Shown here one piece after another: positions 7,150-13,164 of a stretch of DNA of 18,172 bases; positions within the stretch are counted from its first letter, which is position 1, and each line of letters begins with the position of its first letter. The notes below the pieces were generated by a model, which was not told the origin of the DNA, did no database searches, and saw nothing but the letters and a program-made list of their open reading frames with translations. Origin of the DNA: CAZART01 sp964487555 (GTDB lineage: Bacteria > Bacteroidota > Rhodothermia > Rhodothermales > VXPQ01); assembly GCA_964487555.1 (NCBI GenBank), contig CAZART010000106.1, positions 1-18,172 of the forward strand, in the 5' to 3' direction. Made by a program: the position numbers and the translations under genes.

Positions 7150-8532
7150 ATGCGAAATCCCACTCCCGTTATTGCGATGCTGGCGGTCGCGGCGGCCTTC
7201 TCCGGAGCGCCTCGGCAGGGCGCTCCGGCGAACGTGTTTCTGGGGGATCCCGATGACGGCGCGTCCACGACCATACAGCTAGATCGTCTTGACGGCGACG
7301 GCACGAAGCTGACCGGACGCTATGTGCAGGTCACGAGCCACCGAGTCGGCACACTTGGGGAGCCGATCGAAGGTGTGGACGGAGCAGCCGATTTCCGCTT
7401 CGAGCCTAACACGGATCCGTCGGCCGACTGCACCTGGCGTATCGAAGACTGCTCACCCTTTGACGCGGTAAATGTGTATTACCACGTCGACCGATACGCA
7501 CAAGAATTTTGGGTGGAACGCATGGGCGTCGAGATCCCCTTTCAGGCGACGGCGGTGACCCACTATCCCGGAGAAGGCGCGTTCGCGAACCGGCCGCCGG
7601 GGACGATCAAGTTCGGCCTGGGCACGACGATGATGAAGAACGCTGCCCTCGACCCCGACATCATCCACCACGAATACACGCACCTCGTCACCACCTCGCT
7701 CGGATTCGACGTCGACATCGGCTCAACCATCGAAATGCGCGCCATCAACGAGGGCGTCGCGCATTACTTCGCGGCCTCGTTCTCGGACGATCCGCGGATT
7801 GGGGAATGGGTCGTCACGTGCCCGCCCCGACTCCATTGCACCGGCCCCGAAAACGATACCGAAATGGCCACCCTCGCAACCGATCCAACCGTCTGGAACT
7901 GGAACCGCGGCCGGCCTTCCGATCACCTGAAATACGGAGCCTGCACGCGGTTTTACCCGCTCGACGGCAAATGCAAGATCGGCTATCACAACTTTACCGA
8001 CGCCTACACGTGGGGAATGATCTGGGGGAGCGCACTCTGGGATCTAAGGGAGGCTATCGGTGCGGCGTCGGCGGATCGGCTCGCTCTCGAGAGCCTCACG
8101 GTACCGGCCGGCATAGACGTTCGGTTCACCGACGCGATAAGGGCCCTGATCGACGCAGACCGTCGGCTCTATGCGGGGCGGCATATCACGACGATTGCCG
8201 ACATCCTATCGACAAGGGGCTTCCATCTCGCGGGCATCGTCGGATCGGAAAAACCGGCCACCTCGCCGCAGAACGTCGCGGTGCGTCTGGTGAGCAGCAA
8301 CCCCGTCTCGGAAGAGGCCCATCTCAGCTTTCACCTTCGGACCGCAGCGAACGCTCGCCTCGCAATCTACGACGCCCTGGGCCGCCGCGTGGCCCTGCTG
8401 TATGACGGCCCGGCGGCACCCGGAACGCACGACGTCGTCTGGTCGCCGGAATCGGTACCATCGGGCCGCTATTTTGCCGTACTCACCGCCGGTTCTACGC
8501 GCAAATCCGTCCTCCTGACGGTCATCAGGTAG
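7150..8532 (+). CDS. Secreted zinc metalloprotease (HEYTH, gluzincin/M36-like) with type IX secretion C-terminal domain
   Basis: 460 residues from the ATG at 7150; the in-frame TTG at 7087 would put 21 non-signal residues before the hydrophobic signal sequence (PVIAMLAVAAAFSG). The catalytic centre is HEYTH (174-178), giving two zinc-binding His and the catalytic Glu. A downstream helix INEGVAHYF (199-207), whose Glu201 is a plausible third zinc ligand, gives the HExxH...E arrangement of thermolysin- and fungalysin-like proteases. A WGMIWGSALWDLREAIG segment follows. The last about 83 residues (378-460: SNPVSEEAHLSFHL, ARLAIYDALGRRVALLY, VPSGRYFAVLTAG, SVLLTV) match a type A T9SS/Por sorting domain. 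It is therefore probably exported to the cell surface or medium, the tail being removed on secretion. There are three Cys in CTWRIEDC and nearby, possibly disulfide-bonded. It lies divergent to the P1 peptidase gene. The peptidase subfamily is inferred; the zinc motif and tail are seen directly. Confidence 0.82.
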   Translation: MRNPTPVIAMLAVAAAFSGAPRQGAPANVFLGDPDDGASTTIQLDRLDGDGTKLTGRYVQVTSHRVGTLGEPIEGVDGAADFRFEPNTDPSADCTWRIEDCSPFDAVNVYYHVDRYAQEFWVERMGVEIPFQATAVTHYPGEGAFANRPPGTIKFGLGTTMMKNAALDPDIIHHEYTHLVTTSLGFDVDIGSTIEMRAINEGVAHYFAASFSDDPRIGEWVVTCPPRLHCTGPENDTEMATLATDPTVWNWNRGRPSDHLKYGACTRFYPLDGKCKIGYHNFTDAYTWGMIWGSALWDLREAIGAASADRLALESLTVPAGIDVRFTDAIRALIDADRRLYAGRHITTIADILSTRGFHLAGIVGSEKPATSPQNVAVRLVSSNPVSEEAHLSFHLRTAANARLAIYDALGRRVALLYDGPAAPGTHDVVWSPESVPSGRYFAVLTAGSTRKSVLLTVIR

Positions 8533-8575
8533 CACAACGCACAATAATCTCATCTCCTCGGACGTTTATCGAGAT

Positions 8576-8590
8576 ACCCGTGCTTCGGGT
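8576..8590 (+). terminator. Possible weak hairpin terminator after the metalloprotease gene
   Basis: ACCCG (8576-8580), loop TGCTT, CGGGT (8586-8590) forms a perfect 5-bp stem 44 bases after the stop. A TTTT run starts 7 bases later. The stem is short and the T run displaced, so this is only a candidate. Confidence 0.25.
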
Positions 8591-8628
8591 CGCTCGTTTT
8601 GCCTCGAGCAACTGTGTGCAGCACGCAC

Positions 8629-8643
8629 TACATTCATGATGTA
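8629..8643. repeat. Inverted repeat TACAT-TCATG-ATGTA upstream of the export operon
   Basis: A perfect 5-bp inverted repeat with a 5-base centre, 91 bases before the adaptor start. It could be an operator for a dimeric regulator of the exporter genes, but there is no regulator gene nearby to support this and the arms are short. Confidence 0.3.
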
Positions 8644-8660
8644 CGCGTGAGACTCCTGAC

Positions 8661-8681
8661 GTGTGTACGCATCTCACACAC
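8661..8681. repeat. Inverted repeat GTGTGT-N9-ACACAC upstream of the export operon
   Basis: Perfect 6-bp arms separated by ACGCATCTC, ending 53 bases before the adaptor ATG at 8735 and close to the TACAT/ATGTA repeat. The spacing and symmetry would suit a dimeric repressor or activator. The arms are simple GT/AC repeats, so chance is possible. Confidence 0.3.
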
Positions 8682-8734
8682 CTCGTCATCCGGCGTGTTA
8701 CGGAACGGTCTTCCTCGCATCACATTCGGACGTC

Positions 8735-10024
8735 ATGGGCACCGCGATTCTCCTTTTCAAACAGCACTGGATAAAAGTTCTCATCGCGGCCGTCCTCCTC
8801 GTCGGTGTCGCCGGTGTCATCGCGCAAGGCAAGGGTGAGGCCTCCGCCGAATTGCTCGTGATGCCGCGCCAGGGTCCATTCAAGGTCACCGTTACGGCGT
8901 CGGGCGAACTGCAGGCCAAGAAATCGGTCAAGATCTACGGACCGGCCGCGGCTCGCCAGATGCGGATCTATCAGATCAAAATTCAGCGGCTTGTTCCGGA
9001 AGGAACGGTCGTGACCAGAGGTGACTTCGTCGCCGAGCTCGATAGATCCGAGATCGCCAGCCGCCTGGCGGATGCAGGCATCGAGCTCGAGAAGGCATTG
9101 TCGCAATTCGAGCAGACCCAGCTCGATACGCTGCTGACCCTGAGCAAGGCGCGCGATGAGCAGGTCAATCTCGAATTCGCGATGGAGGAGGCACGCCTGC
9201 AGTGGGAAGGCGCCGCGTACGAGGCACCGTCCATCAAGCGGCAGGCCGAGATCAGTCACGACAAGGCCCGCAGGGCGCACGAGCAGGCGGTCGAGAACTA
9301 TCGCACACAGGTGGCGCAAGCGCGCGCCAAGATGCGCGAAGTCGAGGCGACACTGAACAAGGCGCAGAAGGACGTTCAAGATCTGAATCAGCTCGCCATG
9401 GAATTCACCGTCACGGCTCCCGAGAACGGGATGGTGATCTACAAAAGAGAATGGAACGGCCAGAAGCTGACGGAGGGAGGAACGCTGCAGGTATGGGAAC
9501 CGGTCGTGGCCGAGCTGCCGGATCTCAGCCAGATGGAATCGGAAACGTACGTCAATGAAGTGGACATCCAGAAAATCAAAATTGGACAGGAGGTTGAAAT
9601 CGGGCTTGATGCGGACCCGGACAAGAGGCTGAGCGGGACCGTTCAGGAGATCGCCAATATCGGTGAGCAGCGGCCGAACTCGGACGCAAAGGTCTTCCAG
9701 GTCAAGATCGTCGTTCATGAATCCGACACCACGTTGCGCCCCGCAATGACGACGAGCAATGAAATTGTCGTGGCCGAGCTGCCCGCGGCCACGTATGTGC
9801 CGCTCGAGGCGGTGCACTCCGCCGATTCCCTGAATTTCGTTTTCGTGCGTACCGCCGGAGGCATCATACGGCGCGAAGTGCGCCTGGGCCTCTTCAACGA
9901 AAACGAAGCCGTTGTAGAGGAGGGGCTGGATGTTCTCGATCAGATCTATCTTTCCGTACCGGGCGATACGACGGGAATGCCTCTCGAGCGCATCCGGACT
10001 GCCGCTCCGGTGACGACAACGTAG
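8735..10024 (+). CDS. HlyD/MacA-like periplasmic adaptor of a tripartite exporter
   Basis: 429 residues. A short cytoplasmic N-terminus is followed by one membrane anchor (about 12-30, WIKVLIAAVLLVGVAGVIA), then the alternating lipoyl/hairpin/beta-barrel layout of membrane-fusion proteins. The first lipoyl half is TVTASGELQAKKSVKIYGP (53-71) with GTVVTRGDFVAELD (90-103). A long Glu/Lys/Gln-rich alpha-hairpin spans about 105-220 (EIASRLADAGIELEKAL..., QVAQARAKMREVEATLNKAQ). The second lipoyl half is FTVTAPENGMVIYK (224-237), and the beta-barrel and membrane-proximal part run from about 270 on (IKIGQEVEIGLDADPDKRLSG). It would bridge the inner-membrane permease encoded 6 bases downstream and the outer-membrane factor of the third gene. 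The ATG at 8735 is preferred to the one at 8663 because the latter adds 24 residues unlike a membrane-fusion protein N-terminus. No Shine-Dalgarno sequence is evident. Cargo unknown; MacA-type systems move macrolides, peptides, siderophores or lipoproteins. Confidence 0.88.
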   Translation: MGTAILLFKQHWIKVLIAAVLLVGVAGVIAQGKGEASAELLVMPRQGPFKVTVTASGELQAKKSVKIYGPAAARQMRIYQIKIQRLVPEGTVVTRGDFVAELDRSEIASRLADAGIELEKALSQFEQTQLDTLLTLSKARDEQVNLEFAMEEARLQWEGAAYEAPSIKRQAEISHDKARRAHEQAVENYRTQVAQARAKMREVEATLNKAQKDVQDLNQLAMEFTVTAPENGMVIYKREWNGQKLTEGGTLQVWEPVVAELPDLSQMESETYVNEVDIQKIKIGQEVEIGLDADPDKRLSGTVQEIANIGEQRPNSDAKVFQVKIVVHESDTTLRPAMTTSNEIVVAELPAATYVPLEAVHSADSLNFVFVRTAGGIIRREVRLGLFNENEAVVEEGLDVLDQIYLSVPGDTTGMPLERIRTAAPVTTT

Positions 10025-10030
10025 GGCGCC

Positions 10031-11359
10031 GTGCTCGAAAAACTGAATTATACCTTCGGAATTGCGGCAGAGTCGATCGCACACAATAAGCTGCGCGCCC
10101 TTCTCACGTCGCTCGGCATCATCTTCGGCGTTGCCTCCGTGATCGCGATGCTCGCCATCGGCAGCGGTGCAGAACAGGAAATCCTCGAGCAGATCCGATT
10201 GCTCGGCGTCAACAACGTGATTGTGACGCAGATCATCGAGCAGGAGGAAGGATCTGTTGAGGAAGGCGAATCGGATAAAGCGGAGAAGATGCCGTTCTCG
10301 CCCGGACTCACCCTCGCCGATGCCGAGAGCATCGCGCGCATCGTGCCGGGCGTGGCCGCGGTCAGTCCCGAAGTCGTTTCCGAAACGATGGCCATTCGTT
10401 CCGGACTGCGGCGGACCGTGCGGCTCGTGGGCGTCGACGCCGCGTATTTCGAAGATTCCGACTTCCAGCTTGCGGCGGGGCGGTTTTTTGATGCTGAACA
10501 ACTCGCGGACGCGGCGCGGGTGTGCATTATCGGCTCGCGGATCAAGACGCGGTTTTTTCCGAAAGAAGATCCGCTCGGACGGCGGCTGAAGGTCGGCCAC
10601 CTCTGGCTGACCGTCATCGGCGTGCTGAACGAGCGGCACGTATCCTCGCAGCACCTCGAGCATCTGGGAATCCGCGACTTCAACCTGGATGTATACACGC
10701 CCATTCGGACCCATCTGGTGCGTTTCGAAAATCGCGCGCAGATTACGACGCGCGACATCAAGCAGGCGGAAGAGGATCGGCGTGCGGGCCGCGACTGGAA
10801 GGGCAACTACCACCAGCTCGACCGACTCGTCGTACGCACGGCTGGTTCCGATTTCGTCGGACCGGTGTCCGACGTCGTAAGCCGAATGCTCCAGCGGCGC
10901 CACCATGATGTGGTCGACTACCAGGTAACGGTACCGGAAGTGCTGTTGGCGCAAGAGCAGCGAACTCAGACGATCTTCAACGTCGTTCTGGCGGCTATCG
11001 CATCCATTTCTTTGATCGTCGGCGGAATCGGCATCATGAATATCATGCTCGCTTCCGTCATGGAGCGCACGCGCGAGATCGGGATCCGTCGATCGGTGGG
11101 CGCCACCCGACGAGACGTCGTCACGCAGTTCTTGATCGAAGCAACCACGATCAGCTTCTCAGGCGGCGTGATCGGCATTCTTCTCGGCGTGCTGATCAGT
11201 GTCGTCATCGAGCAGTCTACCGGCATCCTCACCATTGTTACGGCGCCCGCCGTCCTGCTCTCCTTCGTGGTCTCCGTGGGGATCGGCCTCGCGTTCGGCT
11301 ATCTACCGGCCCAGCGCGCCGCCGCGCATGACCCCGTCGTGGCTTTGCGGTATGAGTAG
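10031..11359 (+). CDS. MacB-like ABC transporter permease (FtsX superfamily) without ATPase domain
   Basis: 442 residues, GTG start 6 bases after the adaptor stop, so translationally close-coupled. The layout is that of the MacB membrane part: one transmembrane helix near the N-terminus (about 24-45, LLTSLGIIFGVASVIAMLAIG) and a large periplasmic domain (about 46-310). Three more helices follow (about 316-342, VVLAAIASISLIVGGIGIMNIML; about 373-395; about 405-425). The signature ERTREIGIRRSVGATRRDVV (345-364) after the second helix is the conserved FtsX-family cytoplasmic loop that contacts the ATPase. Unlike E. coli MacB there is no fused nucleotide-binding domain, and no ATPase gene lies in this operon. 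The partner could be upstream of the window, elsewhere in the genome, or shared, for example the LolD-like ATPase at the right edge. It forms a mechanotransmission-type exporter with the adaptor and TolC-like genes. Function beyond export is unknown. Confidence 0.88.
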   Translation: MLEKLNYTFGIAAESIAHNKLRALLTSLGIIFGVASVIAMLAIGSGAEQEILEQIRLLGVNNVIVTQIIEQEEGSVEEGESDKAEKMPFSPGLTLADAESIARIVPGVAAVSPEVVSETMAIRSGLRRTVRLVGVDAAYFEDSDFQLAAGRFFDAEQLADAARVCIIGSRIKTRFFPKEDPLGRRLKVGHLWLTVIGVLNERHVSSQHLEHLGIRDFNLDVYTPIRTHLVRFENRAQITTRDIKQAEEDRRAGRDWKGNYHQLDRLVVRTAGSDFVGPVSDVVSRMLQRRHHDVVDYQVTVPEVLLAQEQRTQTIFNVVLAAIASISLIVGGIGIMNIMLASVMERTREIGIRRSVGATRRDVVTQFLIEATTISFSGGVIGILLGVLISVVIEQSTGILTIVTAPAVLLSFVVSVGIGLAFGYLPAQRAAAHDPVVALRYE

Positions 11360-11404
11360 AAGACGTTCGTTTTGAGCCGTACTGCGTTATGAATCGCCTG
11401 TGTT

Positions 11405-12904
11405 ATGCGTAAAAGATGCTGTTTCCTCGTTCTGGCGCTGATGCTCTCGGCCGGTCTTTCCGCGCCGCGCGCGCAGGAAGCCACAGTTCTTTCCCCGTCG
11501 CGCGCACAAGAGGCCACGGTTCTAACGCTCGAACATGCACTGGAAATCGCCCAGAAGAACAGTCCGGCAGTGCGAATGGCGCGCCTCGATATTCAGCGGG
11601 CGGATCTGGATTTTCGCGCGTTTCGGGCCGGTTACCTTCCGAGTATCTCGCTTCGGGGTAACACGCCGGGACTGTTACGGTCGATATCGGACGTTCAGCA
11701 GGATGACGGATCCGTTCGCTACGTCCAGCAGTCGCGCACGTTTTCCTCGATCGGCCTTTCCGTCGAGCAACCTCTTTCGATGACCGGCGGGCGGCTTTTT
11801 GTGAGTTCCGGTCTGAGCCGCATCGACCTGTTCGGCGATTTCGGATCCAATCAATGGCAGTCGTCACCCCTCGTCGTGGGCCTCGAGCAGCCGATTTTTC
11901 GATTCAACCAGCTGAAGTGGGAACGTCAGATGGAGCCGCTTCATCATCGGACGGCCCGGCGACAGCATGCGGAGGAGCTGGCGGCCGTCGACGTCGAGAT
12001 CACGCAGCGCTTCTTCGAAGCCGTCATCGCCCAGATGGACGTCGAGCGCGCGGCCTTCAACGTAGCGGTGAACGACACGATCTACACGCTTTCCGAGGGA
12101 CGGTTCGAGATCGGACGCATCGCCGAGAACGACCTGCTGCAGAGCGAGCTTGCCCTGCTGAATGCGGAGACGGAATTAGAGGACGCCCGCATCGCCTACG
12201 AGCGGGCTGTGCGGGAGCTTCAGACGGCGCTTGATCTTCCATATGACTCCGCGCTGCAGATTCTCCCGCCTTTTCGTGCGCCATCGGTCGAAATCGACCC
12301 CGCCGACGCCGTCGCGCACGCGCGGCGCAATCGCGCGGCCTATCTCGAGATGGAGATCGAATCGCTTGCAGCACTGGGAGACGTACGGCGCACCCGTGCC
12401 CGGAACGGGTTTTCTGCCGACGTGACGGCCAGTTACGGCCTGAATCAGAGCTCCGAGCACCTTGCCGACGCCTACACCAGCCCGCTCAATCAGCAGCGAT
12501 TCTCAGTGAATTTCAGCGTTCCGCTCTATCATTGGGGCCGGAGCGGCGCTGAAATAGAATCAGCCCGCGCCGAACAGCGCAGGGTTGAGGAGTCGATCGC
12601 GCTTCGACGCAAGGAAATCGACCAGGACGTGTACTTCGAAGTGCGGCGCCTCGAACAGCTCCGGCGTCGACTCGAGACATCGGCCAAGGCCGATACCATC
12701 GCAGCACGTCGCTTCGAGGTGGCGAGAAACCGCTATACGATCGGAAAAATCGACATTACCGAGCTCTTCATCGCGCAGCAGGCGAAAGACGCGGCGAACC
12801 AGGCGTACATCCGCACCCTGCAGCAATTTTGGACCGCCTACTTTCGCCTTCGGCAGATTACGCTATTCGACTTCGAAGCCGGCGTACCGCTCGTGAGGCG
12901 GTGA
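11405..12904 (+). CDS. TolC-family outer-membrane efflux protein
   Basis: 499 residues. A signal peptide (MRKRCCFLVLALMLSAGLSA, likely cut near SAPRAQ) is followed by the two-fold repeated helical/beta layout of TolC/OEP proteins. The first half opens with TLEHALEIAQKNSPAVRMA (about 41-59), the standard family start, and includes GYLPSISLRG. The second half has the matching DPADAVAHARRNRAAYLEMEIE (about 299-320) and FSADVTASYGLNQSS (about 339-353). A long helix precedes the C-terminus (NRYTIGKIDITELFIAQQAKDAA). It would form the outer-membrane channel of the exporter encoded just upstream; the gap to the permease is 45 bases. The first mature residues contain a duplicated octapeptide RAQEATVL at 22-29 and 33-40. 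No clear Shine-Dalgarno sequence precedes the ATG. Family is certain; the pairing with the adaptor is inferred from gene order. Confidence 0.93.
   Translation: MRKRCCFLVLALMLSAGLSAPRAQEATVLSPSRAQEATVLTLEHALEIAQKNSPAVRMARLDIQRADLDFRAFRAGYLPSISLRGNTPGLLRSISDVQQDDGSVRYVQQSRTFSSIGLSVEQPLSMTGGRLFVSSGLSRIDLFGDFGSNQWQSSPLVVGLEQPIFRFNQLKWERQMEPLHHRTARRQHAEELAAVDVEITQRFFEAVIAQMDVERAAFNVAVNDTIYTLSEGRFEIGRIAENDLLQSELALLNAETELEDARIAYERAVRELQTALDLPYDSALQILPPFRAPSVEIDPADAVAHARRNRAAYLEMEIESLAALGDVRRTRARNGFSADVTASYGLNQSSEHLADAYTSPLNQQRFSVNFSVPLYHWGRSGAEIESARAEQRRVEESIALRRKEIDQDVYFEVRRLEQLRRRLETSAKADTIAARRFEVARNRYTIGKIDITELFIAQQAKDAANQAYIRTLQQFWTAYFRLRQITLFDFEAGVPLVRR
11468..11524 (+). repeat. 33-base tandem duplication in the TolC-like leader region
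   Basis: RAQEATVL is encoded at 11468-11491 and again at 11501-11524, spacing 33 bases. The DNA copies differ at synonymous third positions (GCG/GCA, CAG/CAA, GAA/GAG, ACA/ACG, CTT/CTA). The duplication is therefore old enough to have drifted while the peptide was kept. It sits at the signal-peptide cleavage point of the outer-membrane factor. Confidence 0.8.
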
Positions 12905-12941
12905 GTGATCCATCGATTTCCGGTCAGCGGCACGCTCCCGT

Positions 12942-12960
12942 GCAGATGTGACTCATCTGC
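12942..12960 (+). terminator. Possible hairpin at the end of the export operon
   Basis: GCAGATG (12942-12948), loop TGACT, CATCTGC (12954-12960): a perfect 7-bp stem 37 bases after the TolC-family stop. No T run follows, so it is either a weak intrinsic terminator or an mRNA 3' stabilising stem. Confidence 0.35.
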
Positions 12961-12992
12961 TGCGGATTTCAGTAGTAATCGACGCGGTCGTG

Positions 12993-13020
12993 TTGGAAAC
13001 GTGCCTATTCTGGGGATAAT
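12993..13020 (+). promoter_or_regulatory. Possible sigma-70-like promoter for the NodB/nucleoside hydrolase gene
   Basis: TTGGAA (12993-12998), a 16-base spacer, then GATAAT (13015-13020) resembles a vegetative promoter. It lies about 145 bases before the ATG at 13165 in the 260-base gap after the export operon, where a new transcript is expected. The leader would be long, and FCB-group promoters often differ from this consensus. The rest of the gap shows no gene. Confidence 0.3.
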
Positions 13021-13164
13021 GTGACCGGCCACCGATCGCCGGCCTTGCCCCTCTCTCCCGTAGACGCCTACCTTGTCCGGGAGCGCGACAGCCGTACGCC
13101 GAAGAACTCGATCGCGTCGGACGGTTGAAAGTATTGCGTCGCCCCACGTGATTATGATGATGAA

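Noticed and set aside
8720..10954. 744-residue open frame on the minus strand across the adaptor and permease genes
   Set aside because: It spans two well-supported genes and their junction in antisense and shows no domain; a product of codon bias.
12953..13147. 64-residue minus-strand frame in the gap after the TolC-family gene
   Set aside because: Arg/Ser-rich translation without motif, no ribosome-binding site; typical of chance frames in GC-rich DNA.
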